Below are positions 51,459 through 58,572 of a DNA stretch of 64,000 bases, piece by piece (the stretch's first letter is position 1; each line of letters begins with the position of its first letter). The translations under genes and the position numbers were made by a program. The notes under the pieces are model-generated. The model did no database searches and was not told the origin of the DNA. It saw nothing but the letters and a program-made list of their open reading frames with translations. Source of the stretch: CAMFLJ01 sp963702555 (GTDB lineage: Bacteria > Actinomycetota > Acidimicrobiia > Acidimicrobiales > Acidimicrobilacustridaceae); contig CAVPCW010000011.1 in NCBI GenBank assembly GCA_963702555.1, positions 186,001-250,000 on the forward strand. The letters are read 5' to 3'.

Positions 51459-52619
51459 ATGGACACGACCACGGCACGGGGCCCGCTCTCGGGCATCAAG
51501 GTGCTCGACCTCACCCGCCTCTACCCGGGTGGCTACTGCACCGGCCTGCTGGCCGACCTCGGCGCGGACGTGGTGAAGGTCGAGGGACCGGGCGCCGGCG
51601 ACGGGCTGCGCTTCGTCGAGCAGGGCGACGTGCTGGCCGCCCACATCTCGCTGAACCGCGGGAAGCGGTCGTTGCGCCTCGACCTCAAGCACGAGCGGGC
51701 GCCGGAGGTGCTGCGTCGCCTCGCCGCCGGGGTCGACGTGGTGGTGGAGTCGATGCGCCCGGGGATGCTCGACGCCAAGGGCATGGGCTTCGAGGCCCTG
51801 CGAGCCGACAACCCCGGCCTGGTGTGGTGCTCGATCACCGGGTTCGGCTCCGACGGCCCGCTCGCCGACGCGCCGGGTCACGACATCACGTACCTCGGCG
51901 TGTCCGGGGCGCTCACCATGCTCGGCCACGACGGTGAGGACCCGCCGTTGCCCGACGCCGTGATCGCGGTGCCGCTGGCCGGCATGACCGCGGTCGTCGC
52001 CATCACCTCGGCGCTCGTGCAGCGGGCGGCGACGGGGGTCGGCGCGCGGGTCGAGGCCAACATGCTCGAGTCGTCGATGTGGATGATCCAGGACCACGTC
52101 ACCCGCGGCCTGGTCGGCCCTGCGTCCGGGTGGGGCTCGTTCGCCGGGCGGGGCATCTACACCTGCGCCGACGGCCGGCAGGTCACGGTCACCGCCAGCG
52201 AGCCCCGGTCGTGGGCCGTGCTGTGCGAGGCCATCGACCGGGCCGACCTGGCCGCCATCCCGCTCGGCGAGGACGAGCCCCGCAAGATCGAGGCCGTCAC
52301 CGCGGCGCTGCTCACCCGGCCCGCGGCCGAGTGGGTGGCGGCGCCCGGCCTGGCCGGTGGGGTGGGCCCGGTGAACCGGCCCGAGGACCTGGTCGACGAG
52401 CCGCAGGTGGTCGCCCGACGGGGCATCGTCGCCCTCGACGACGAGGCCCGCACGCCGGTGGTGGCCAACCCCATCCGGGTCGACGGGGCCGACGGCGACG
52501 CCGCCTCCTTCGCCCGCTCGGCCCCGCCCACGCTCGGCGCCGACACCGACGAGGTGCTGCTCGACGCCGGCTTCTCCGCCGACGAGGTCGCCGCCCTGCA
52601 CGCCGAAGGCGTCGTCTGA
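51459..52619 (+). CDS. CaiB/BaiF-family CoA transferase
   Basis: A 386-residue family III CoA transferase. Landmarks are GPLSGIKVLDLTRLYPGGYC, LGADVVKVEGPGAGDGLR, LNRGKRSLRLDLKHE, VESMRPGMLDAKGMGFEAL, LVWCSITGFGSDGPLADAPG and GVGARVEANMLESSMWM. The Asp of PGHDITYLG corresponds to the catalytic Asp position. These enzymes move CoA between acids or racemise acyl-CoAs; the substrate cannot be assigned. ATG 51459 starts the domain. It is the second CaiB-type gene in the window (the other at 32190). Confidence 0.88.
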   Translation: MDTTTARGPLSGIKVLDLTRLYPGGYCTGLLADLGADVVKVEGPGAGDGLRFVEQGDVLAAHISLNRGKRSLRLDLKHERAPEVLRRLAAGVDVVVESMRPGMLDAKGMGFEALRADNPGLVWCSITGFGSDGPLADAPGHDITYLGVSGALTMLGHDGEDPPLPDAVIAVPLAGMTAVVAITSALVQRAATGVGARVEANMLESSMWMIQDHVTRGLVGPASGWGSFAGRGIYTCADGRQVTVTASEPRSWAVLCEAIDRADLAAIPLGEDEPRKIEAVTAALLTRPAAEWVAAPGLAGGVGPVNRPEDLVDEPQVVARRGIVALDDEARTPVVANPIRVDGADGDAASFARSAPPTLGADTDEVLLDAGFSADEVAALHAEGVV

Positions 52620-52620
52620 C

Positions 52621-52740
52621 GGTCGGGTCGCCCCGACCTGAGGCAGATCGGCCGACACGGTCGGTGGATCTGCATCCGATCGGTGACCCGCCACCTTGCC
52701 CGAGGCAGATCTCGCGGCGGGAGCGGTCGATCCGCCTCGG
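52621..52740. terminator. three successive hairpins after the CoA transferase gene
   Basis: Hairpin 1: GGTCGGG (52621-52627) with CCCCGACC (52631-52638), directly after the stop. Hairpin 2: GCAGATCGGCCGAC (52643-52656) with GTCGGTGGATCTGC (52660-52673), two central mismatches. Hairpin 3: CCGAGGCAGATC (52700-52711) with GATCCGCCTCGG (52729-52740), one mismatch. Hairpins 2 and 3 share GGCAGATC. Termination is likely; the stacking is unusual. Confidence 0.6.
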
Positions 52741-52775
52741 CTCCGAGGGTGCGCGACTCGCTCGTGGCGGATCGG

Positions 52776-52781
52776 TACGGT
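52776..52781 (+). promoter_or_regulatory. -10 hexamer TACGGT, 8 nt before ATG 52790
   Basis: Leaderless-type promoter that supports the reality of the short zinc-ribbon gene. Confidence 0.55.
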
Positions 52782-52789
52782 CGGCGGCC

Positions 52790-52969
52790 ATGACGCCGAC
52801 GACCGCGACCTCGACGACTGAGACGACGACTGCCGCCGAGACCCCGGCGTGCGAGATGTCCCGCCACGGCATCTTCCTCGACTGCCCGCAGTGCGGGGGC
52901 GACATGGCCCCCGAGCACGCGCACTACCGCTGCACCGGCTGCGGCTGGCGCGACTCCTGCTGCGACTGA
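52790..52969 (+). CDS. small zinc-ribbon-like protein (59 residues)
   Basis: I do not recognise a named family. The first 20 residues are Thr-rich (TPTTATSTTETTTAAETPAC). The rest has two Cys pairs, CPQCGG and CTGCGW, 14 residues apart, as in zinc ribbons, and ends in a vicinal SCCD. Its own leaderless promoter hexamer and a high G+C third position argue that it is expressed. Possible roles are metal binding or a protein-interaction knuckle. It is not coupled to its neighbours. Confidence 0.65.
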   Translation: MTPTTATSTTETTTAAETPACEMSRHGIFLDCPQCGGDMAPEHAHYRCTGCGWRDSCCD

Positions 52970-53009
52970 CCCATCCTCCCCGCCCGGCCATCGGTCGGGG
53001 GTCGGAGCG

Positions 53010-53759
53010 TCAGGCCCGGCCGCCCTCGACCAGCCGGGTGTGGGCATCGGCGGCCATCGTGATCAGCCGACGGAGGGTGAACGCCGCCCCGAGGTAGAGG
53101 CCGGCGGAGAGCACGCCCACCGCGACGGCGGCGGGGAACCAGACAAACGCCAGGCCCACCGCGATCATCGGCGTGAAGCTGGCTCCCAGGTAGAGGGCCC
53201 ACCATCGACCCACGACGCGGCGGTCGGGGTCGCCCGGCGTGAACAGGTCGCACACCGATTGGTAGGGCCACCAGAGGTTCACCACCGGGATGAGGAATCC
53301 TCCGACGGCCCAGCCCGGGCTGCGACGGGCCGGGATCCCGAGTCGCTGGGCAGTCGTGGCCGACACGTGCACCCACACCACCGTGACGACGAACGCGACG
53401 AACACCACGAGCGAGGTGATGTTCGACGCCATCGACACGGCGGGGTTGATGCGGAACGTCGACTCGTCGACCCGGACGCGGTCGGAGACCACGTCGTCGA
53501 AGAAGCCGACGAGCTCGGCGAGGACGAACGCGGAGAGGAACAGCTGGATCGGCATGGCCACTCCGGTGGCGATGGCGGCGATCCTCGCGGTGCGACCGAT
53601 GGCGGTCTCGCGTTCGAGCGGGGTGGGTCCCGGGACGGGCGGCGGGGGGAGGGTCGGCACGCTCACGTGCTCCGTCCAGCGCTCGCCGTCCCACCAGCGC
53701 ATGGCGCCGGCGCCGCTCGACGGCTCGGGGTACCACCCGGCGGGGGTGCTCATCGCCAT
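53010..53759 (-). CDS. DUF2510-DUF4328 membrane protein
   Basis: A 249-residue integral membrane protein. The N-terminal DUF2510 motif is TPAGWYPEPSSGAGAMRWWD (residues 4-23) plus GERWTEH, a short actinobacterial module preceding membrane regions. It is followed by a Pro-rich linker and four to five membrane helices of DUF4328 (IAAIATGVAMPIQLFLSAFV, VFVAFVVTVVWVHV, GFLIPVVNLWWPYQSVCDL, GVLSAGLYLGAAFTL). PVVNLWWPY is the DUF4328 landmark. No biochemical role is known. ATG 53759 is 8 nt from a TAGATT hexamer; ATG 53753 is the alternative. Confidence 0.82.
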   Translation of the reverse strand: MAMSTPAGWYPEPSSGAGAMRWWDGERWTEHVSVPTLPPPPVPGPTPLERETAIGRTARIAAIATGVAMPIQLFLSAFVLAELVGFFDDVVSDRVRVDESTFRINPAVSMASNITSLVVFVAFVVTVVWVHVSATTAQRLGIPARRSPGWAVGGFLIPVVNLWWPYQSVCDLFTPGDPDRRVVGRWWALYLGASFTPMIAVGLAFVWFPAAVAVGVLSAGLYLGAAFTLRRLITMAADAHTRLVEGGRA

Positions 53760-53767
53760 GGCCCACG

Positions 53768-53773
53768 AATCTA
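53768..53773 (-). promoter_or_regulatory. -10 hexamer TAGATT, 8 nt before ATG 53759
   Basis: Leaderless-type promoter of the DUF4328 gene, 45 bp from the hairpin that ends the preceding unit on the same strand. Confidence 0.55.
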
Positions 53774-53817
53774 GGACCCTCAACCGGCACATCCAGGACA
53801 CCGCGATCGTCGTTGTT

Positions 53818-53855
53818 GTCGCGCTTTCCTGTCACCGGCGACAGGAAAGCGCGAC
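53818..53855 (-). terminator. perfect 16-bp hairpin, terminator of the DUF427 unit
   Basis: GTCGCGCTTTCCTGTC (53818-53833) and its exact reverse complement (53840-53855) flank a 6-nt loop. It lies between the end of the 53918 gene and the promoter of the DUF4328 gene, both on the minus strand, so it insulates two transcription units. Confidence 0.75.
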
Positions 53856-53917
53856 AGGAACGGGACGGCAGGGGTGCCTCCGACCGCCGGGTGTGGGACG
53901 TTGTCGGCGGAGCGGGC

Positions 53918-54208
53918 TCAGCCGCCCGGGGCGACCGGGGCCCAGAGGGGGAAGGCGAGGTGGGCCACCCCCAGGTGGTCGACGATGCGGCCGTCCTGGC
54001 GGAACCGGGCGAGGCAGGGCCGGACCGCGTCGGGCCCGCCGGCCATCACGGTGTACTCGGCGAGCGACACCAGCAGCGGTCCGCCGTCGGCGTCGCCGTC
54101 GCGCAGGAGGGCCTCGACCTCGAGGGTCGGGCGACACGGGTCGACCGGGTCGACGACGACCGAGTGGTAGACGACGTGCTCGAACACGCTCAGAGCCCGG
54201 ATCCGCAT
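53918..54208 (-). CDS. hypothetical protein, 96 residues
   Basis: I do not recognise this family. ATG 54208 starts IRALSVFEHVVYHSVVVDPV, followed by PTLEVEALLRDGDADG and a C-terminal WAPVAPGG. The composition suggests a small mixed alpha/beta cytosolic protein with no signal or membrane segment. It starts 7 bp after the DUF427 stop on the same strand, and the pair ends at a perfect hairpin, so it is probably a real gene cotranscribed with DUF427. Confidence 0.55.
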   Translation of the reverse strand: MRIRALSVFEHVVYHSVVVDPVDPCRPTLEVEALLRDGDADGGPLLVSLAEYTVMAGGPDAVRPCLARFRQDGRIVDHLGVAHLAFPLWAPVAPGG

Positions 54209-54215
54209 CGCCTGC

Positions 54216-54717
54216 TCACCAGCCCCAGCTGCCGGGCCCGCCCTTGAACGGGCCGACCACCTTCGACGTGACCCAGCCGCCGTAGAAGTCGCCCTCGTTG
54301 GGCTGCACGACCTCGCCCGCCACCGAGCAGCGGTCCATCTTCTGGGCGTAAAACGCCACGTGTCCGGCGAGGGCCTCGTAGCCGGACCAGGGCTCGGGGT
54401 AGGTCCAGCCCGCGGCGGCCACCACCACGTCGCCGACCACCACGTCGAGGTAGGATGGCCACGCCCTTCCACTCGCAGGTGGTGGGCCGGGCCGCCGACC
54501 GCCGCAGGAGCGACAGGTCGATGTCGGCCGGCGGCAGGTAGTAGGCCGGCGGCTGGCTCGTCTCCAGCACCCGCAGGGCGGCGACGGTGTCGGCCACGAC
54601 CACGCCGGCGAGCTCGACCACGATGCGGTCGCCGGTCGGCTCGACCCGAGGTGGGCGGGGGTAGTCCCACACCGACTCCTGGCCGGGACCGGGCGGGATG
54701 GGCGTCGGGCGGGGCAT
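54216..54717 (-). CDS. DUF427 domain protein, one frameshift near 54456
   Basis: A single-domain DUF427 (PF04248) protein of 166 residues after correction. The first part (PTGDRIVVELAGVVVADTVA, then LETSQPPAYYLPPADIDL, TTCEWKG) is in one frame; an extra base at about 54456 shifts to the second part (SYLDVVVGDVVVAAAGWTYP, then EALAGHVAFYAQKMDRC, WVTSKVVGPFKG). Both halves are well-conserved DUF427 pieces, so the break is probably a sequence error. ATG 54717 is the likely start; the next gene starts divergently only 19 bp away. Confidence 0.82.
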
Positions 54718-54736
54718 GGGGCCAGCATGGGGGGCG

Positions 54737-55267
54737 ATGGACGACGACGCCAACCCCGAGCCGAACGTTCCCGACGCCGCCCCCGGCCCGTCGTCCGAGG
54801 ACCTCGAGGCCCTTGCCCGTTACGCCGAGGCGCTGGCCGACGGCGTGCAGGCCGCCCTCCCCGGGTGGGTCGAGCGCTCGGTCGAGCGGGTGCACGTCGA
54901 GAAGCTGCTCCGCCGTCCGCCCGCCGAGGTGCGCGAGGCCGCGACCAGGGCGGGGCTCGACGCCGCCGCCGACGTCGGCGGCCGGGTGCACGCCCTGCTC
55001 GCCCTCGACATCGAGGAGCAGCACACCGGGCCGTTGGCCCTGATCCGCCAGGCCGTGCCGTACCCCACCGAGGTGCTGCGGGCCGCGGGCGTGCCTCCGG
55101 TCGATCGCGACGAGTTCGCCGCCCGGCAGTTCCCCGACGACGTCTACGACCTGGCGCCGGCCTCGTTCGGCGAGCTCGACCCCGACCTCCAGGAGGTCGG
55201 GCTGGTGTGGGGCGCGGCCAAGGCCCACGTGCACCTCTCCCGCCGCCGGGCCGACGGCCAGCGCTGA
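54737..55267 (+). CDS. conserved hypothetical protein, 176 residues
   Basis: I do not recognise a named domain. After a disordered start (DDDANPEPNVPDAAPGPSSE) it is mostly helical: LEALARYAEALADGVQAALP, VERSVERVHVEKLLRRPPAE, a Gly/Ala-rich segment and DEFAARQFPDDVYDLAPASF. No signal peptide or membrane helix. The codon use matches the neighbours. ATG 54737 is 19 bp from the divergent DUF427 start. The helical, charged sequence suggests a cytosolic binding protein, without firmer evidence. Confidence 0.7.
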   Translation: MDDDANPEPNVPDAAPGPSSEDLEALARYAEALADGVQAALPGWVERSVERVHVEKLLRRPPAEVREAATRAGLDAAADVGGRVHALLALDIEEQHTGPLALIRQAVPYPTEVLRAAGVPPVDRDEFAARQFPDDVYDLAPASFGELDPDLQEVGLVWGAAKAHVHLSRRRADGQR

Positions 55268-55300
55268 CCCGCGGAGAGCTGCGGGCTGCGTCTCGGGGGC

Positions 55301-55306
55301 TACGGT
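55301..55306 (+). promoter_or_regulatory. -10 hexamer TACGGT, 6 nt before ATG 55313
   Basis: Leaderless-type promoter of the flavoprotein gene. Confidence 0.6.
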
Positions 55307-55312
55307 CCCCGC

Positions 55313-56641
55313 ATGGCAGAGCGACTGGTCGTGATCGGTGGTGACGCGGCGGGGATGAGCGCGGCGTCGGGTGTTCGACGGGCGCAGCCCGAGACCGAGG
55401 TCGTGGTCCTGGAGAAGGGAGGACGCACCAGCTACGCCGCGTGTGGGATCCCGTTCTTCGTGTCCGGCGATGTGGACGACGTCGACTCGCTCGTCGCTCG
55501 CACCCCCGAGGAGTTCGAGGCGCAGGGCATCCGGGTGCGGCTGCACACCGAGGCGCTGGGCCTCGACCTCGATGCCCGCACGGTGGAGGCGCGGGACCTC
55601 GACAGCGGGGCCGTCGACACCATCGGCTTCGACCGGTTGATGCTCGGCACCGGGGCCCGACCGACCGTCCTGCCGTGGCCCGGTGTCGACCTGCCCCATG
55701 TCTCCGTCGCCCACACGCTGCCGGACGCGTCCCGCCTCGACGAGCTGGCCACCAACTGCGGCGACGGCCGGGTCGTCGTCATCGGCGGCGGGTACATCGG
55801 CATCGAGATGGCGGAGGCCTTCCTCGCCCGCGGGGCGCAGGTCACGATCCTCGACATCGCCCCGACCTTGCTGCGCAACCTCGACCCGGAGATGTCCGAG
55901 CGGGTCGTCGCCACGGCCCGTCGCCTGGGCATCGAGCTCCACTTCGGCGTGCACGTGGAGGCCATCACCGAGCGGACCGTCGTCGCGGCCGAGATGGAGC
56001 TGCCCGCCGACGTCGTCGTGCTCGCCCTGGGCGTGACGCCGAACAGCGAGCTCGCTGCGGCCGCCGGGCTGGCAACCGGCGTGCGCAACGCCATCTCGGT
56101 CGACGACCACCAGCGCACCTCGGCCGACGGGGTCTACTCGGCGGGCGACTGCGCCGAGTCGTTGCACCGGGTCACCGGGAAGCCGACCTGGATCGCCCTC
56201 GGCACCGTGGCCAACAAGGCGGGGCGCGTCGCCGGCGTGAACCTGGCGGGTGGTGACGCCGCCTTCTCGGGGGTCCTCGGCACCGCCATCACCCGGCTGG
56301 TCGACACCGAGATCGCGCGGACCGGCCTCACCGTGGCCGAGGCCACCGAGGCCGGGTTCGACCCTGTCGCCACGAGCATCGATGCCAAGACCCGGGCCCA
56401 CTACTACCCGGGCGCCGCCGACGTGACGGTGTGGCTCGTCCACGACCAGCCCACCGGCCGCCTGCTCGGCGGGCAGATCGTGGGTGGGGCGGGCGCGGGC
56501 AAGCGCATCGACACCATCGCCACGGCGCTGTGGGCCGGCCTCTCGGTCGAGGACATGGTCGACCTCGACCTGGCCTACGCCCCGCCGTTCGGCCCGGTCT
56601 GGGACCCGGTCAACACCGCGGCCCGCCGCGCCGCCCGCTGA
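55313..56641 (+). CDS. CoA-disulfide reductase-like FAD/NAD(P)H oxidoreductase
   Basis: A 442-residue pyridine nucleotide-disulfide oxidoreductase of the single-Cys group (CoA-disulfide reductase, NADH oxidase, peroxidase). The FAD motif is VVIGGDAAGMSAASGV with Asp in place of the usual Gly, the active Cys is in TSYAACGIPFFVSG (near residue 44), the NAD(P)H motif is VVVIGGGYIGIEMAEAFLARG, and the second FAD motif is GVYSAGDCAE. The dimerisation domain includes the Tyr pair HYYPGA near residue 362, as in CoA-disulfide reductases. Actual substrate is unproven. Confidence 0.88.
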   Translation: MAERLVVIGGDAAGMSAASGVRRAQPETEVVVLEKGGRTSYAACGIPFFVSGDVDDVDSLVARTPEEFEAQGIRVRLHTEALGLDLDARTVEARDLDSGAVDTIGFDRLMLGTGARPTVLPWPGVDLPHVSVAHTLPDASRLDELATNCGDGRVVVIGGGYIGIEMAEAFLARGAQVTILDIAPTLLRNLDPEMSERVVATARRLGIELHFGVHVEAITERTVVAAEMELPADVVVLALGVTPNSELAAAAGLATGVRNAISVDDHQRTSADGVYSAGDCAESLHRVTGKPTWIALGTVANKAGRVAGVNLAGGDAAFSGVLGTAITRLVDTEIARTGLTVAEATEAGFDPVATSIDAKTRAHYYPGAADVTVWLVHDQPTGRLLGGQIVGGAGAGKRIDTIATALWAGLSVEDMVDLDLAYAPPFGPVWDPVNTAARRAAR

Positions 56642-56693
56642 GCGCCGGGTTCCCGTCGGCGTCAGGTCGCCCTCAGACCCCGTTCATCAGGTC

Positions 56694-56720
56694 GAAACAC
56701 TGAGGGAACGTTCGGGCAAC
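56694..56720 (+). promoter_or_regulatory. GlnR-box-like array upstream of amt
   Basis: Three pentamers GAAAC, GGAAC and GCAAC begin at 56694, 56705 and 56716, exactly 11 bp apart (6-nt spacers). Actinobacterial GlnR boxes consist of such AC-ending pentamers with 6-nt spacers. It lies 79 bp before the amt start, in front of the nitrogen genes. The match is partial, so regulation by GlnR is a hypothesis. Confidence 0.4.
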
Positions 56721-56798
56721 AACATGTCGACATCCTTTCGTGGACCTTGCTCCCTGCTCGTGGGGAGCTGACGGGGACCTGCGGAAGGGGACACGAGG

Positions 56799-58058
56799 AT
56801 GGACGCCGGCAACACCGCGTGGATGCTGATCTCGACCGGCCTGGTGCTGTTCATGACACCAGGCCTGGCCTTCTTCTACGGAGGCATGGTCCGGGCCAAG
56901 AACGTGCTCGGCATGCTCATGCAGAACTTCTTCGCCATGGGGTTGCTGGCGATCATCTGGGTCGCCATCGCCTTCTCCCTCGCCTTCGGCAACTTCGGTG
57001 ACGGCGGCTGGATCGGCAACCTCGACTTCGCCTGGATGAAGGGCGTCAACCAGACCGTGGGGCCCGACGCCTTCGCCCTCACCATCCCGTTCATCCTCTT
57101 CTGCGCCTACCAGATGACCTTCGCCGTCATCACCCCGGCGCTCATCACCGGCGCCACCGCCGACCGGCTGAAGTTCAAGGCCTACGTCGTGTTCATCGCC
57201 ATCTGGCTCATCGTGGTCTACGCCCCCGTCGCCCACTGGGTGTTCGCAGGCGGGTGGCTGGCCAAGCTCGGGGCCCTCGACTTCGCCGGCGGTGCGGTCG
57301 TGCACATCAACGCCGGTGCCGCCGCCCTCGCCATGGTGATCGTGCTGGGCAAGCGCCGGGGGTGGCCCCGTGAGGGCATGCACCCCCACTCCCTCCCGCT
57401 CACCATGCTCGGCACCGGCATCCTCTGGTTCGGTTGGTTCGGCTTCAACGCCGGCTCGGCGCTCGCCGCGAACGGCGTCGCCGCCCAGGCCCTCATGAAC
57501 ACCTTCCTCGCCGCCTCCGCCGGCATGATCGGCTGGCTCCTGGTCGAGCAGGTCAAGGACGGCAAGCCCACCACCCTCGGCGCCGCGTCGGGCGCGGTGG
57601 CGGGCCTGGTGGCCATCACGCCCTGTGCCGGCTTCGTGGGGGGCATGTCGCCGATCCTCATCGGGCTCCTCGCCGGCATCTTCTGCGTGCTCGCCATCCA
57701 GCTGAAGTTCAAGTTCGGCTACGACGACAGCCTCGACGTCATCGGCGTGCACCTCGTGGGTGGCCTCATCGGTGCCCTGCTGCTCGGCTTCTTCGCCGAC
57801 AGCTCGGTGAACGAGCTGGTCGTGAACGAGGGCATCTTCCACGGCGGCGGGGCCTCGCTGCTCTGGTACCAGTTCGTGGCCTCGGCCGTCACCCTCGCCT
57901 TCAGCTTCGTGGCCTCGTTCATCATCGCCAAGGCCATCGACAAGGTGATCGGCCTGCGGGTGAGCGAGGAGGACGAGGACGAGGGCCTCGACTTCAGCCA
58001 GCACGCGGAGACCGCGTACAACTTCGGCAGCACCGGCTCCATGGACCGCCTCCGCTGA
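56799..58058 (+). CDS. amt: ammonium transporter
   Basis: A 419-residue Amt/MEP channel with 11 membrane helices and no cleaved signal (NTAWMLISTGLVLFMTPGLA start). The pore His pair is in VVHINAGAAAL and IGVHLVGGLIGAL; the signature is AYQMTFAVITPALITGATAD, and GWFGFNAGSALAANG follows. The C-terminal cytoplasmic tail (LRVSEEDEDEGLDFSQHAET) binds PII. GGAAGGGGAC precedes ATG 56799. It is followed by glnK and glnD, the classic actinobacterial amtB-glnK-glnD order. Confidence 0.97.
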   Translation: MDAGNTAWMLISTGLVLFMTPGLAFFYGGMVRAKNVLGMLMQNFFAMGLLAIIWVAIAFSLAFGNFGDGGWIGNLDFAWMKGVNQTVGPDAFALTIPFILFCAYQMTFAVITPALITGATADRLKFKAYVVFIAIWLIVVYAPVAHWVFAGGWLAKLGALDFAGGAVVHINAGAAALAMVIVLGKRRGWPREGMHPHSLPLTMLGTGILWFGWFGFNAGSALAANGVAAQALMNTFLAASAGMIGWLLVEQVKDGKPTTLGAASGAVAGLVAITPCAGFVGGMSPILIGLLAGIFCVLAIQLKFKFGYDDSLDVIGVHLVGGLIGALLLGFFADSSVNELVVNEGIFHGGGASLLWYQFVASAVTLAFSFVASFIIAKAIDKVIGLRVSEEDEDEGLDFSQHAETAYNFGSTGSMDRLR

Positions 58059-58118
58059 CGCGGCCGGCCCGACGATGAATGGTCCCGCGGCTCGAGGAGC
58101 CTGCGGACGAGGAAGGGA

Positions 58119-58124
58119 TACCGT
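58119..58124 (+). promoter_or_regulatory. -10 hexamer TACCGT, 6 nt before glnK ATG 58131
   Basis: Suggests a leaderless internal promoter for glnK in the amt-glnK gap. Confidence 0.55.
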
Positions 58125-58130
58125 GCAGCC

Positions 58131-58469
58131 ATGAAGCTCGTGACCGCGATCATCAAGCCCCACAAGCTCGACGAGGTGAAGGACGCCCTGAAGGCCGCCG
58201 GCCTCCACGGCATGACCGTCGACGAGGTCAAGGGCTTCGGCCGCCAGGGCGGCAAGACCGAGATCTACCGAGGCGCCGAGTACGTCGTCGACCTGCTGCC
58301 CAAGGTGAAGGTCGAGACCGTCGTGCCCGACGAGATCGCCGACCAGGTCGCCGACATCATCGTGGCCGCCGCCGCCACCGGGAAGATCGGCGACGGCAAG
58401 GTCTGGATCAGCACGGTCGACAAGATCATCCGCATCCGCACCGGCGAGCAGGGGAACGACGCGGTCTGA
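58131..58469 (+). CDS. glnK: nitrogen regulatory protein PII
   Basis: PII senses ATP/ADP and 2-oxoglutarate and gates Amt. The 112-residue protein has MKLVTAIIKPHKLDEVKDAL, the T-loop GFGRQGGKTEIYRGAEYVVD with Tyr near residue 51 (target of uridylylation or adenylylation by GlnD), the B-loop ATGKIGDGKVW and the C-loop ending in IRTGEQGNDAV. It lies between amt and glnD, its partner and its modifying enzyme. Confidence 0.97.
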   Translation: MKLVTAIIKPHKLDEVKDALKAAGLHGMTVDEVKGFGRQGGKTEIYRGAEYVVDLLPKVKVETVVPDEIADQVADIIVAAAATGKIGDGKVWISTVDKIIRIRTGEQGNDAV

Positions 58470-58572
58470 CGCGGATCTTTCGCGCCGGGCCGGGCGCTTG
58501 CACCGCTGCGGCACACTGCACGCAGGTGCGTCGCGCACCCGCACCTCCCGACCTCCCCCCGACCGGAGCCCG

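Noticed and set aside
58470..58572. Terminator after glnK
   Set aside because: Only short, imperfect GCGCC/GGCGC pairings are seen, weaker than the other hairpins, and glnD follows on the same strand.
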